Shown: one piece after another, positions 42,234 through 51,973 of the stretch
How the letters are laid out: every line of letters begins with the position of its first letter
Numbering within the stretch: the stretch's first letter is position 1
DNA from: Ameyamaea chiangmaiensis
Lineage (GTDB): Bacteria; Pseudomonadota; Alphaproteobacteria; Acetobacterales; Acetobacteraceae
NCBI RefSeq assembly: GCF_025995235.1
Contig: NZ_BAPT01000013.1
Span: 62,001-126,000, forward strand
DNA length: 64,000 nt
Reading direction: 5' to 3'
Made by a program: the position numbers and the translations under genes
The notes under the pieces: model-generated
The model's input: only the letters and a program-made list of their open reading frames with translations
Told to the model about the DNA's origin: nothing
Database searches by the model: none

Positions 42234-45200
42234 ATGCATCTTCTCGTCCGCGAGCGGCAGGGGGTTGAGGCGCAGGAGGTGGCCGAGGATCTCGGCCATG
42301 CACCCGCCGATATCGTGTTCCTGTCGTTCTCGGACAGCGATCTTCTGGCGGTCGAACGGGGGTGGGACCGTCTGGAACCTGGCGACGCCACGCTGCGCGC
42401 GGTCACTCTGGGCCGCCTGCGTCACCCGATGTCGATCGACCTGTATGTCGAGCAGACGATCGCGGGGGCACGTTGCGTCGTCGTCAGGCTTCTGGGTGGC
42501 CTCGAATACTGGCGTTATGGGGCCGAGGAAGTTCTGGCCTGTTGCGAACGACATGGTCTGGCGCTGGCTTTTCTGGCGGGTGACGGCCGCGACGATGCGC
42601 GTCTTGCCGAATGGTCGCGTATCGGGGCCGCGTACCATGCCCGGCTGGAGGGTTTTTTCCGCGAAGGTGGCGACGCGAATATCGACGCGGCGCTGAGCCT
42701 GATGCTCCATCTTGCCGGCAGGGGCGCGGATGACGGTCGCCTGCCGCAGGCCTTGCCGCCCTGCGGACCCTATCGCGCGCTGGGCGATATCGACGGCGGG
42801 GACGCGGGTTTTCGCGCCTGTGTCGTCTTTTACCGCGCATCACTTCTGGCGGCCGACATGGCGGCCATCGATGCGCTCGGCGATGCCTTGGCCGCGGCGG
42901 GCGCGACGGTGGACATGGTCTATGTCGCGTCCCCCAAGGCCGAGGCGTGCGCGCGTTGGCTGTCCGCGCGTCTGGAGGCGTTTCGCCCGGACATCGTGTT
43001 GAACGCGACATTTTTCGCAACGCGCGGCGAGGGCATCTGTGCGTCGCCGCTGGATGTTGCCGGCTGCCCCGTACTGCAGGTGTTGTTGCCGACGTCGACA
43101 CGTCCGGCGTGGGCGGACAGCGCGCGGGGCCTGTCGCAGTCCGATCTGGCCATGCAGGTCGTGCTGCCGGAACTGGATGGGCGGCTGAACGCGGGTGCGA
43201 TCTCGTTCAAGACCGAGACGGCGCCGGGCCATCCGGCACGGCACGAACCAGACCCAGACGGCATCGCGCGCGTCGTGGCGCGGGCCCGGTCGTGGGCGCG
43301 GCTGGGGCAGTTGGCACCGTCTGCGCGGCGTGTGGGAATCGTGCTGTCCGACTATCCGGGGGCGGGGGACGACGGCACGTCCGGGCAGGCGGCGCATGCC
43401 GTGGGGCTGGACGGATTTGCCAGTGTCGCGTCGATCGTCGGTCTTCTGGCGGGGGCAGGGTATGCGACCGGCGATGCGGCCGGCCGCTCGGTGCGCGACT
43501 GGGCGGACGGTCTGGGCGGAACGGCGACATCTGCCACCGTGTCTCTGGCGGCGTATCGCACGATGTTCGACGCTCTGCCCATCGCTTTCCGGCAAGCGGT
43601 CGAGACGGCATGGGGGGGCCCGGAGGACGATCCCGCCTTGCGCGAGGGTTTCTTTCACCACCGCGCCGTGAAGACCGGCGGCCTCGTCGTGGCCGTCCAG
43701 CCCGATCGCGGGCAGGCACAGGATCGCAAGGCCAGCTACCACGACGCCGATCTGCCACCGCGCCATGCGTATGTTGCGTTCTATCTGTGGCTGCGATCGG
43801 CGTGCGCGTTGGACGCGATGGTGCATCTGGGCGCGCACGGTACGCTGGAATGGCTGCCAGGCAAGGCGGTTGCCCTGTCGGATGCCTGCGCGCCGGAGGT
43901 TCTGTGCGGCAACGTGCCGGTGATTTATCCGTTCATCATCAACAATCCGGGCGAGGCCGCGGCCGCCAAGCGGCGGCTCGGCGCGGTGATGATCGGCCAT
44001 ATGACGCCGCCGGTGCGCCAGGCGGGCCTGCACGGCGATCTGGCCGATCTGGAGCGACTGATCGACGAGTACGCGGCGGCCGACGGGCTCGATCGCCGCA
44101 GGGGCGCGCTGCTGCGGGCGGACATCCTGACGCGCGCCGCCGATCTGGGCGTTCTGGATGAAAGCGGCCCTCCGTCTGGTACGGACGAGGACGAATGTCT
44201 GGCCCGGCTGGACGCGTATCTGTGCGATGTGAAAGACCTCCAGATCCGCGACGGGCTGCATGTCTTCGGTCGTCCGGCGCCTTTTGCCGGCGAACTGGTG
44301 CACGGTATCGCCGCGCAATTCGGCCTGCCGCCCGACGACGTGGAACGCGCGATCGCCCGCAGTGGCGAGGCGGAAGCACACGCGCTGCTGGACGCGCTTG
44401 ATGGGCATTTTATCGAACCGGGTCCGGCCGGTGCGCCTACACGTGGCCGCGCGGACGTCCTGCCCACCGGGCGCAATCTCTACACGATCGACCCGCGTGC
44501 GGTCCCGACCCGGGCCGCGTGCGAACTTGCCCGCGCACAGGCCGCGTTGCTTCTGCAACGCCACCTGCAGGAGCAGGGCGAGCCGTTACGCCGGATCGTG
44601 ATCGACCTGTGGGGATCGGCCAGCCTGCGCACGGGGGGCGAGGATCTGGCGCTGGCCCTTCTGCTGATGGGCGTGGAACCGGAGTGGGATCGCGCGTCCG
44701 GGCGGGTGACAGGCATCGCCATCATGCCGCTGGCGGTGCTCGATCGACCGCGCGTGGACGTGACCTTGCGGATTTCGGGCCTGTTCCGTGACGCGTTTCC
44801 GGCCCAGATCGGGCTGTTCGACCAGGCCGTGCGCGCCGTCGCCGCCCGGGAGGAGGACGCGGCGTGGAATACGCTCGCGGCCAGCGTGCGGGGCATGGAC
44901 GAGGGGGACCGTGACGCGGCTCTGACGCGCATTTTCGGCGCGGCGCCGGGGACATATGGCGCGGGGGTCGAGAGCGCCCTGATGCGGGGGGACTGGGACG
45001 CGCGGGGCGATCTGGCCGCGCGCTATCTCGACGCATCGGGCTGGGCCTATGGCGGTGGGCGCGAGGGGACGGCGGTGCGCGACGCCTTTGCCGCGCGTCT
45101 GGCCGACAGCGACGCGATCCTGCATGTGCAGGACCATGCCGAGATCGATATTCTCGAAAGTCCCGATATCGCGGCGCACTGGGGCGGCCTTGCGGCGGCA

Positions 45201-45611
45201 GCCGAAAGTCTGGGCGCGGCACCTGCGCTCTGGCATGGCGACACCAGCCGTGTCGGCGCGCCGCGTCTACGGGCCGTGCGCGACGAGATCGCCCGGGTCG
45301 TGCGCGGGCGTCTGGCCAATCCGGCTTGGATCGCGGGCATGCGGCGACATGGTTATCGCGGTGCGGCGGAAATGGCGCGTGGGGTCGAGGCCCTGTGCGG
45401 GTTCGCGGCGCTGATGCCGTTTCGGCTCGACCGTCAGATGGACCTTGTCTTCGCCGCGATGGTAGCGGACGAGGACGTCGCCGCTTTCCTGGAAGAAGCC
45501 AATCCCCACGCCGCGGCCGCCATCCGGGCCCGTCTGGCCGAGATGGCGCGGCGCGGCGTGTGGCATCCGCGTGCGAACAGCGCGACGGGTCTTCTGGACC
45601 TCGGGTCATGA
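42234..45611 (+). CDS. cobN: Cobaltochelatase subunit CobN
   Basis: A 1125-residue protein. Family motifs include LPPRHAYVAFYLWLRSACAL, VHLGAHGTLEWLPGKAVALS, YPFIINNPGEAAAAKRRLGA and IDLWGSASLRTGGEDLALAL. CobN is the large subunit that inserts cobalt into hydrogenobyrinate a,c-diamide in the oxygen-dependent pathway, with CobS/CobT ATPase partners that are not in this window. Start ATG 42234; the stop overlaps cobG by ATGA. Confidence 0.95.
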   Translation: MHLLVRERQGVEAQEVAEDLGHAPADIVFLSFSDSDLLAVERGWDRLEPGDATLRAVTLGRLRHPMSIDLYVEQTIAGARCVVVRLLGGLEYWRYGAEEVLACCERHGLALAFLAGDGRDDARLAEWSRIGAAYHARLEGFFREGGDANIDAALSLMLHLAGRGADDGRLPQALPPCGPYRALGDIDGGDAGFRACVVFYRASLLAADMAAIDALGDALAAAGATVDMVYVASPKAEACARWLSARLEAFRPDIVLNATFFATRGEGICASPLDVAGCPVLQVLLPTSTRPAWADSARGLSQSDLAMQVVLPELDGRLNAGAISFKTETAPGHPARHEPDPDGIARVVARARSWARLGQLAPSARRVGIVLSDYPGAGDDGTSGQAAHAVGLDGFASVASIVGLLAGAGYATGDAAGRSVRDWADGLGGTATSATVSLAAYRTMFDALPIAFRQAVETAWGGPEDDPALREGFFHHRAVKTGGLVVAVQPDRGQAQDRKASYHDADLPPRHAYVAFYLWLRSACALDAMVHLGAHGTLEWLPGKAVALSDACAPEVLCGNVPVIYPFIINNPGEAAAAKRRLGAVMIGHMTPPVRQAGLHGDLADLERLIDEYAAADGLDRRRGALLRADILTRAADLGVLDESGPPSGTDEDECLARLDAYLCDVKDLQIRDGLHVFGRPAPFAGELVHGIAAQFGLPPDDVERAIARSGEAEAHALLDALDGHFIEPGPAGAPTRGRADVLPTGRNLYTIDPRAVPTRAACELARAQAALLLQRHLQEQGEPLRRIVIDLWGSASLRTGGEDLALALLLMGVEPEWDRASGRVTGIAIMPLAVLDRPRVDVTLRISGLFRDAFPAQIGLFDQAVRAVAAREEDAAWNTLAASVRGMDEGDRDAALTRIFGAAPGTYGAGVESALMRGDWDARGDLAARYLDASGWAYGGGREGTAVRDAFAARLADSDAILHVQDHAEIDILESPDIAAHWGGLAAAAESLGAAPALWHGDTSRVGAPRLRAVRDEIARVVRGRLANPAWIAGMRRHGYRGAAEMARGVEALCGFAALMPFRLDRQMDLVFAAMVADEDVAAFLEEANPHAAAAIRARLAEMARRGVWHPRANSATGLLDLGS

Positions 45612-46762
45612 CGGCGATGCGTCGCGGCTGGTGCCCCGATCTGTTCGCGCCGATGCAGGCCCGCGACGGCTGGCTGGTGCGCGTCCGGCCGCCTCTCGGC
45701 CGGTTGACGATGGCGCACGGGATGCTGATCGCCGATGCCGCCACGCGCTGGGGCAATGGCCATATTGAGATGACGAATCGCGGCAATCTGCAGATGCGTG
45801 GTTTCACGCCGGATGGTGTGTCGGCCTTCGCGGAACAGGCCGTCGCGGCCGGACTGGCGGCCCCGGACGCGGTGCGTGAACGGCTGCGGGCTGTTCTGGT
45901 GTCGCCGCTGGCCGGGTGCGATCCGGCGTGCGCGCCCGATACCCTCGCCGTCGCCGAGCGGCTTCTGGCGGCGCTGTCGGATGCCGATCGGCTGGACGAC
46001 CTGCCGCCCAAGGTGGGGTTCGCCGTCGACGGAGGCGGGTTCTTTCCGGTCGGCGCGCTGCACGCGGATGCCGGGGTGTCCGCTGTGGCGGGCGGATGGT
46101 CGGTGCGCTGCGGTGCGTTCATGTCGGCGCCCATTCCCGCACAGTCGGCGATCGGGCATGTCGTGACGATCGCCCGGCGTCTCGCCGCCGAGCCCCAGGC
46201 ACCCCGCGTCGGCGGCGACCCGGGTCGTGCCCGTGCCATGCTGGCCGGTCTGCGCGACGTCGTGCCGCTGGATCCGCCGGCGTGCCCGTCGCCCGTCGGG
46301 CCGCTGCCGGGTGGCCAGACCGGGCTGGGGGTCGCGTTCGGGCGGTTGAAGGCAGACGACCTCCGCACGCTGGCCTGCGTGCGCGACCTCCGGGTGACAC
46401 CCTGGCGGACACTGATCGTCACGGGGAGCGCCGGGCGCGGCGCCTTCGTGACGGACCCTGATGATCCCCTGATGCGGGTTCAGGCCTGTGTCGGCCCCGC
46501 CGGCTGTGCCCGGGCCGGGGGGGATGTGGAGGGGCTGGCCCGCGCTCTGGCGCCGCCGTGGCGTGGCGGCCTATTGCATGTCAGCGGGTGCGCGAAGCGC
46601 TGTGCGCACCCGGGGCAGGCCGACGTCACATGGGTGGCGCACGACGGGCGATATGATGGTATCGACGCACGCGGACGGTCGGTGCCCGGTTGGGACGGCC
46701 GGACGGCGGAGCAGGTGCGCGCGCTGATGCACGCCCATGCACAGGGAGATGAGTGTCCATGA
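45608..46762 (+). CDS. cobG: Precorrin-3B synthase
   Basis: A 384-residue nitrite/sulfite reductase-fold protein. CVGPAGCARAGG and SGCAKRCAHPG supply the cysteines of the [4Fe-4S] cluster. The ferredoxin-like half-domains show GNGHIEMTNRGNLQMRG and GLGVAFGRL. The enzyme uses molecular oxygen to form precorrin-3B, so the pathway is the aerobic one. Start ATG 45608; overlaps cobN and cobH by four bases each. Confidence 0.93.
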   Translation: MTAMRRGWCPDLFAPMQARDGWLVRVRPPLGRLTMAHGMLIADAATRWGNGHIEMTNRGNLQMRGFTPDGVSAFAEQAVAAGLAAPDAVRERLRAVLVSPLAGCDPACAPDTLAVAERLLAALSDADRLDDLPPKVGFAVDGGGFFPVGALHADAGVSAVAGGWSVRCGAFMSAPIPAQSAIGHVVTIARRLAAEPQAPRVGGDPGRARAMLAGLRDVVPLDPPACPSPVGPLPGGQTGLGVAFGRLKADDLRTLACVRDLRVTPWRTLIVTGSAGRGAFVTDPDDPLMRVQACVGPAGCARAGGDVEGLARALAPPWRGGLLHVSGCAKRCAHPGQADVTWVAHDGRYDGIDARGRSVPGWDGRTAEQVRALMHAHAQGDECP

Positions 46763-47400
46763 CGGGCCGGGTGCCGACCTATGATTACGAGCGCGACGGT
46801 GCCGCGATTTACGCGCGATCGTTCGCGACCATCCGGGCCGAGGCCGATCTTTCGCGTTTCACGCCCGAGCAGGCACAGATTGCCGTGCGGATCATCCATG
46901 CCTGCGGACGGGTGGACGTTGCGGCCCTGATTGAAATGAGCCGCGACCTCGTAAACCGCGCGCGCGGGGCCCTGCGCGCCGGTGCGCCGGTCCTGTGCGA
47001 TTCGGAAATGGTGGCTCACGGTGTCACGCATGCGCGTCTTCCCGCGCGGAACGAGGTGATCTGCACCTTGCGCGACCCGCGCACCCCCACCCTGGCGGCC
47101 ACGCTGGGCACGACACGGTCGGCCGCGGCGCTGGAGCTGTGGGGCGACCGGCTCGCGGGCGCGGTGGTGGCGATCGGCAACGCGCCGACGGCCCTGTTTC
47201 ATCTGCTCGAACACATCGACGCCGGCGGTCCGCGCCCGGCGGCGATCATCGGCATGCCGGTGGGCTTCGTCGGCGCGGTCGAGTCCAAGGACGCATTGGC
47301 GGCGCGGTCGGACCTGTCGCACGTGATCGTGCGGGGACGGCAGGGGGGCAGCGCCATGGCGGCGGCCACCCTGAATGCGCTGGCGAGCGAGCGGGAATGA
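46759..47400 (+). CDS. cobH: Precorrin-8X methylmutase
   Basis: A 213-residue protein. CobH motifs are FTPEQAQIAVRIIHACG, MVAHGVT with the catalytic His, VIGNAPTALFHLLE-like AIGNAPTALFHLLE, and IIGMPVGFVGAVESKDAL. It moves a methyl group from C11 to C12 to give hydrogenobyrinate. Start ATG 46759 shares ATGA with the cobG stop. cobI follows after 10 nt. Confidence 0.94.
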   Translation: MTGRVPTYDYERDGAAIYARSFATIRAEADLSRFTPEQAQIAVRIIHACGRVDVAALIEMSRDLVNRARGALRAGAPVLCDSEMVAHGVTHARLPARNEVICTLRDPRTPTLAATLGTTRSAAALELWGDRLAGAVVAIGNAPTALFHLLEHIDAGGPRPAAIIGMPVGFVGAVESKDALAARSDLSHVIVRGRQGGSAMAAATLNALASERE

Positions 47401-47410
47401 GCCGCTCCCT

Positions 47411-48136
47411 ATGACACGGCCCAGTCTTCACATCGTAGGTGTCGGGCCCGGTGATCCGGAGTTGCTGACGCTCAAGGCCGCGCGCCTGATCGCGCAGGCT
47501 GAGGTGGTGGCGTATTTCTGCCGTCACGACCGCGTCGGCCACGCACGCTCGATCGCGGCCGGGCATATCGGGCCCGGAGCGCGGGAGCTGCGTTTCGCCT
47601 ATCCGTTCACGACCGAGCGATCGGTGGGGGACGTGTCCTACGCCCCCGACATGGCGGCGTTCTACGACGCGTGCGCGCAGACGCTTGCGGACGCGACCTC
47701 GGCCGGAGCGCGCGTGGTGCTGCTGTGCGAAGGCGATCCGTTCCTGTTCGGCTCGGCCATGTATCTGTTCGATCGCCTTGCGGAGGCGATTGCGGTGGAG
47801 GTCGTGCCGGGTATCCCGTCCATGGCGGGGTGCTGGTCGCAGGCCGGGGTGCCGATGGCGCATGGCGACGATGTCCTGTGCGTGCTGCCCGCGACGATGC
47901 CCGGCGATCAGCTGGCCGACTGGCTGGCGCGGGCGGACGCGGCGGTCATCATGAAGATCGGCCGCAATCTGCCGTCCGTCCGCGACGCGCTGGTCCGGTC
48001 CGGGCGTCTGGACGCAGCGGTCTATGTCGAGCGCGGCACGCAGCCCGAGGCGCGCGTCCTGCCTCTCGCGCAGGCGGGCGATACGGCACCGTATTTTTCC
48101 CTCGTTCTGGTGCCGGGACGGCGCGGGCTGCGATGA
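47411..48136 (+). CDS. cobI: Precorrin-2 C20-methyltransferase
   Basis: A 241-residue SAM-dependent tetrapyrrole methylase. VGVGPGDPELLTLKA is the family start, with LLCEGDPFLFGSAMYLFDRL and EVVPGIPSMAG. It methylates C20 of precorrin-2 to precorrin-3A. Start ATG 47411 is taken because the family starts just before the GVGPGD motif. It overlaps cobJ by ATGA. Confidence 0.94.
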   Translation: MTRPSLHIVGVGPGDPELLTLKAARLIAQAEVVAYFCRHDRVGHARSIAAGHIGPGARELRFAYPFTTERSVGDVSYAPDMAAFYDACAQTLADATSAGARVVLLCEGDPFLFGSAMYLFDRLAEAIAVEVVPGIPSMAGCWSQAGVPMAHGDDVLCVLPATMPGDQLADWLARADAAVIMKIGRNLPSVRDALVRSGRLDAAVYVERGTQPEARVLPLAQAGDTAPYFSLVLVPGRRGLR

Positions 48137-48885
48137 GTTGGCTGCGCGTCATTGGCCTCGGGCCGGGCACGGTGTTGCAACGCACGGCCGAAGCGGAAGC
48201 CGCGCTGGCGCAGGCGACGGATCTGGTCGGCTACGCGCCATATGTGGCGCGGGTGGCGGCCGGGCCGGACGTGGTCCGGCACGCGTCGGACAATCGGGTG
48301 GAACTGGACCGGGCCCGCCATGCGCTCGACCTTGCGGCGGCCGGGCGGCGCGTCGCGGTGGTGTCGGGCGGAGATGCGGGCGTGTTCGGCATGGCCAGCG
48401 CTGTGTTCGAAGCTGTCGAGACCGGGCCAGCGGCGTGGGCGGCGCTGGATATCGCGGTCATACCGGGCGTCTCGGCTGTGCTGGCGGCGGCGGCACGGCT
48501 GGGAGCGCCACTCGGCGGCGATTTCTGCGTGATCTCGCTGTCCGACAACCTGAAGCCATGGGATGTGGTGGTCGCGCGGCTGCGGCTGGCGGCGCAGGCG
48601 GGCTTCGTCATCGCGCTGTATAATGCGCGATCGAACGCGCGGCCCTGGCAACTCGGCGTGGCGTTCGCGGAACTGCGGACCGTCTTGACGGGCGACGTTC
48701 CGGTCGCCTTCGCCCGAGCCGTCGGACGGCCCGACGAACGGATGGAGATCACGGACCTCGCCCATGCGGACCCGGAGCACGCCGACATGAGCACACTGGT
48801 CCTGATCGGCTGCGCCATGACCCGTCGGATCGCGCGCACCGGCGCGCAGGACTGGCTTTATACCGAGCGGCGGGTAAACCCATGA
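48133..48885 (+). CDS. cobJ: Precorrin-3B C17-methyltransferase
   Basis: A 250-residue SAM-dependent tetrapyrrole methylase. Motifs are LRVIGLGPGTVLQRTAEAEA, ASDNRVELDRARHALDLA, VVSGGDAGVFGMASAVFE, DFCVISLSDNLKPWDV and YNARSNARPWQL. It methylates C17 and contracts the ring. Start ATG 48133. It converges with cobK, overlapping by 28 nt at the 3' end. It is the last gene of the riboswitch operon by orientation. Confidence 0.94.
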   Translation: MSWLRVIGLGPGTVLQRTAEAEAALAQATDLVGYAPYVARVAAGPDVVRHASDNRVELDRARHALDLAAAGRRVAVVSGGDAGVFGMASAVFEAVETGPAAWAALDIAVIPGVSAVLAAAARLGAPLGGDFCVISLSDNLKPWDVVVARLRLAAQAGFVIALYNARSNARPWQLGVAFAELRTVLTGDVPVAFARAVGRPDERMEITDLAHADPEHADMSTLVLIGCAMTRRIARTGAQDWLYTERRVNP

Positions 48886-49646
48886 GCGGCGAGCCACGTC
48901 AGCGCGCCGTCCACGTCGGCGACGGTCTCGGCGGGTGGCAGTATGGGGCGATCGACCATGACCACCGGCAGGCCCAGCGTCCGCGCGGCGTCCAGTTTCG
49001 CACGGGTGGCGTCAGCACCGGCGTTTTTGGTGACCAGCACCTGCACCGCGTGGTCGCGCATCAACCGCGCTTCCGCGTCGTGGTCGAATGGCGGCCGTGC
49101 GAGAAGCACCGTGCAGTCAGGCGGGAGTTCGGTGTCGTCCGGCGGGTCGATGCTGCGCAGGATGTAGTGATGTCCGGGCGTTGCCCGAAACGCGGCGAGA
49201 TCCTTGCGGCCGGTCGTCAGAAACACGCGCCGGGGCTCGGGCCCCAGCGCGGTGGCGGCGTCCTGCAGGGTGCCCACCCGCGTCCATCGGTCGCCGTCGC
49301 GTGCCTGCCACGCCGGGCGGAGGACGCGCAGCAGCGGGCGCCCGGCGGCCTGGCACGCCGTGACTGCATGGGTGCTGATCCGTGCGGCGAACGGATGCGT
49401 CGCGTCGACGACCGCGTCGATGGCGGCCGAGACCAGCCAGTCGCGCAGGCCGTCCGGGCCGCCGAAGCCGCCCACCCGGCACGTCACGTCCGGCAGCACC
49501 GGCGACCGCGTGACACCCGCCAGACTGTAGGTCACGTGACAGTCCGTCCGCGTCGCCAGCATGCGGGCCAGCGCACTGGCCTGGCTGGTGCCGCCCAGCA
49601 GCAGCACGCGGGCGCCGGACGCGGGGGGGGAAGAGGATGACGCCAT
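48858..49646 (-). CDS. cobK: Precorrin-6A reductase
   Basis: A 262-residue protein. LLLGGTSQASALARML is the NADPH-binding start. IDAVVDATHPFAARISTHAV, the catalytic-loop type RVFLTTGRKDL and VLVTKNAGADATRAKLDAAR follow. It reduces precorrin-6A to 6B. Start ATG 49646. It overlaps cobL by 10 nt at the divergent starts and cobJ at the end, so the cluster is very compact. Confidence 0.93.
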   Translation of the reverse strand: MASSSSPPASGARVLLLGGTSQASALARMLATRTDCHVTYSLAGVTRSPVLPDVTCRVGGFGGPDGLRDWLVSAAIDAVVDATHPFAARISTHAVTACQAAGRPLLRVLRPAWQARDGDRWTRVGTLQDAATALGPEPRRVFLTTGRKDLAAFRATPGHHYILRSIDPPDDTELPPDCTVLLARPPFDHDAEARLMRDHAVQVLVTKNAGADATRAKLDAARTLGLPVVMVDRPILPPAETVADVDGALTWLAAHGFTRRSV

Positions 49647-50842
49647 GGTTGCATCTTATCGGTGTCGGCGCGGACGGTGTCGAGGGGCTGACGCCGGCGG
49701 CGCGTGGTGTGCTGGCACAGGCGCGCGTGGTCTTCGGCGGCGCGCGGCATCTGTCGCTGCTGGCGCCGCTGCTGCGAGGCCTTACGGTCCCATGGCCGAG
49801 CCCGATCGCGGACGGCGTGGCGCAGGTCATCGCCCGTCGGGGTGAGCCTGTCGTCGTTCTGGCCTCCGGCGACCCGTTCCTGTTCGGGATCGGCGGCACA
49901 TTGGCGGCCCATGTGCCGGCGTCCGAGATGGTCTGTCTGCCTGCGCCCTCAAGCGCGGCTCTGGCCTGTGCGCGGCTTGGCTGGGCACAACAGGACGTGC
50001 GCGTGCTGTCGGTCTGCGGGCGGCCGATGGCGGCCCTGACACCCGCCCTGCAGCCCGGCGCGCGGCTGCTGGTGCTAAGCGCCGATGGTGGGACGCCGGG
50101 TGCGCTCGCGGCGTGGCTGACCGAACGCGGGTTCGGCCCGTCGACCCTGCATGTGTTCGAGGCACTGGGCGGCCCGGAGGAGCGTGCGGTTACGGTCACG
50201 GCGTCGGACGGTCAGCCGCCCTGCGCGGCGCTGAACCTGGTGGCGGTGGAGGTCCGGGCGGACAGCACCGCGCGCGTTCTGCCGTTGGCAGCGGGACTCG
50301 ACGACGATTGGTTCGAGCATGATGGCCAGATCACCAAGCGCGAAATCCGTGCCGTCACCCTGTCGTCGCTTGCGCCCTTCCGAGGCGGGGTGCTCTGGGA
50401 TGTGGGGTCGGGATCGGGATCGGTCGCCATCGAGTGGATGCTGCGCCATCCGTCGTGCCGGGCCGTGGCGATCGAGCGGGATCCGGCGCGCGCGGCGCGG
50501 ATCGGGCGCAATGCGGCGGCCCTCGGCGTGCCGGCGCTGGCGGTAGCGAACGCCGCCGCGCCCGACGGGCTGGGCGGTCTGCCATCGCCCGACGCGGTGT
50601 TCGTCGGCGGGGGCGTCTCGCGCGCCGGTGTGCTTGACGCCGCGTGGGAAGCCTTGCGGCCGGGCGGCCGGTGTGTCGCCAACGCCGTAACGCTGGAAGG
50701 CGAGGCGGCGCTGATCGGCATTCACACGGCGCGGGGCGGAACCCTGCTTCGGCTGGGCGTGGAACGGCTGGGGCCGGTCGGAGGGTTGCACGCGTTCCGG
50801 CCTGCGATGACCGTGACGCAGTGGGTTGCGATCAAGCCATGA
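49637..50842 (+). CDS. cobL: Precorrin-6B C5,15-methyltransferase (decarboxylating)
   Basis: A 401-residue fusion. The N-terminal half is a CbiE-type methylase (LHLIGVGADGVEGLTP, VVLASGDPFLFGIGGTL). The C-terminal half is a CbiT-type Rossmann methyltransferase with DVGSGSGSVAIEWML and VFVGGGVSRAG. It methylates C5 and C15 and decarboxylates C12. Start ATG 49637. The stop overlaps cobE by ATGA. Confidence 0.93.
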   Translation: MTPWLHLIGVGADGVEGLTPAARGVLAQARVVFGGARHLSLLAPLLRGLTVPWPSPIADGVAQVIARRGEPVVVLASGDPFLFGIGGTLAAHVPASEMVCLPAPSSAALACARLGWAQQDVRVLSVCGRPMAALTPALQPGARLLVLSADGGTPGALAAWLTERGFGPSTLHVFEALGGPEERAVTVTASDGQPPCAALNLVAVEVRADSTARVLPLAAGLDDDWFEHDGQITKREIRAVTLSSLAPFRGGVLWDVGSGSGSVAIEWMLRHPSCRAVAIERDPARAARIGRNAAALGVPALAVANAAAPDGLGGLPSPDAVFVGGGVSRAGVLDAAWEALRPGGRCVANAVTLEGEAALIGIHTARGGTLLRLGVERLGPVGGLHAFRPAMTVTQWVAIKP

Positions 50843-51219
50843 GCGGCGCGCGGGTGCTCGGGATCGGCGCGCGGCCGGGTGTTCGGGCGGCCGACGTTCT
50901 AACGCTTGCGCGCTCATTGCCGCTGGAAGGGTGCGACCGGATGGCGCTGCCGTTTTTTCGGGCTGAGGAGCCGGGACTGCGCGAGGCGGCGCGGGTATTG
51001 GCGCTTGAGGTGGTGGTGGTGGACGCGGCGTCGCTGCGCGCGGTTCAGCCATACTGCGCCACGCGTTCGGTGGCGGCGGAGCGTGCGACCGGTTTCGCGT
51101 CGGTGGCGGAAGGCTGCGCGCTGGCCGCGGCCGGGATCGAAGCATGGCTGGTGATGCCCCGACGCGACGGGCGTGGCGTGACGGGCGCTCTGGCGTGTGG
51201 TCGAGGGAGAGAGACATGA
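50839..51219 (+). CDS. cobE: CobE/CbiG C-terminal-like protein
   Basis: A 126-residue protein with VLGIGARPGVRAADVLTLAR, then ATRSVAAERATGFASVAEGC and ALAAAGIEAWL, typical of CobE and of the C-terminal domain of CbiG. Its exact role in corrin synthesis is not settled. ATGA overlaps with both cobL and cobM place it in the cobL-cobE-cobM operon. Start ATG 50839. Confidence 0.88.
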   Translation: MSGARVLGIGARPGVRAADVLTLARSLPLEGCDRMALPFFRAEEPGLREAARVLALEVVVVDAASLRAVQPYCATRSVAAERATGFASVAEGCALAAAGIEAWLVMPRRDGRGVTGALACGRGRET

Positions 51220-51968
51220 CCGTTCATTTCATCGGCGCCGGGCCGGGTGCGGCGGATCTGCTGACGCTCCGCGGGCGCGATCTGCTGGCGGCCTGTCCGG
51301 TCTGTCTGTACGCCGGGTCCATCGTGCCACGTGCGATGCTGGCCCATTGTCCGCCGGATGCTGAACTGATCGATACGGCGCCGCTGTCGCTCGATGCGAT
51401 CGAGGGCATTTTCGTGCGCGCGCAGGCGGCCGGGCAGGATGTCGCGCGTCTTCAGTCCGGGGATCTGTCGCTCTACAGCGCCGTGGCCGAGCAGACACGC
51501 AGGCTCGACCGTCTGGGTATTCCATGGACCATGACGCCGGGAGTTCCGGCGTTCGCCGCGGCATCGGCCGTTCTTGGGCGCGAACTGACGGTGCCCGAGG
51601 TTGCGCAGACGGTGGTGCTGACGCGCGTCTCCGGCCGTGCGTCGTCGATGCCCGCGCGCGAGACGCTGGCGGCCTATGCCGCGACCGGGGCGACCCTTGC
51701 GATTCATCTGGCCATTCACGCGTTGGACCGGATCGTGGCCGAGACGCTGCCGCATTATGGTGCCGATTGCCCCGCAGCGATCGTCGCCCGGGCCAGTTGG
51801 GACAATCAGGTGGTGGTTAAAGCGACTTTAGGCACGTTGCTTGATCGCGCGCGCGACACGCCGGTCGAGCGCACGGCACTCGTGCTGGTCGGGCCCGCGC
51901 TGGGCGCGAGCGTCTTTCGGGAAAGTGCCCTTTATAGCGCCGAGTATCACCGGCGCTTTCGTTCATGA
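51216..51968 (+). CDS. cobM: Precorrin-4 C11-methyltransferase
   Basis: A 250-residue SAM-dependent tetrapyrrole methylase. HFIGAGPGAADLLTLRGRDL, VCLYAGSIVP, RLQSGDLSLYSAVAEQTRRL and TVVLTRVSGRASSMPARETL are CobM/CbiF markers. It methylates C11 of precorrin-4. Start ATG 51216 overlaps the cobE stop. The gene converges with cbiD with 5 nt between stops. Confidence 0.94.
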   Translation: MTVHFIGAGPGAADLLTLRGRDLLAACPVCLYAGSIVPRAMLAHCPPDAELIDTAPLSLDAIEGIFVRAQAAGQDVARLQSGDLSLYSAVAEQTRRLDRLGIPWTMTPGVPAFAAASAVLGRELTVPEVAQTVVLTRVSGRASSMPARETLAAYAATGATLAIHLAIHALDRIVAETLPHYGADCPAAIVARASWDNQVVVKATLGTLLDRARDTPVERTALVLVGPALGASVFRESALYSAEYHRRFRS

Positions 51969-51973
51969 CCGGT

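Noticed and set aside
41058..44564. Long antisense frames (550 and 574 aa) opposite cobW and cobN
   Set aside because: They mirror high-GC third positions of the real genes, start at arbitrary places and have no domain.
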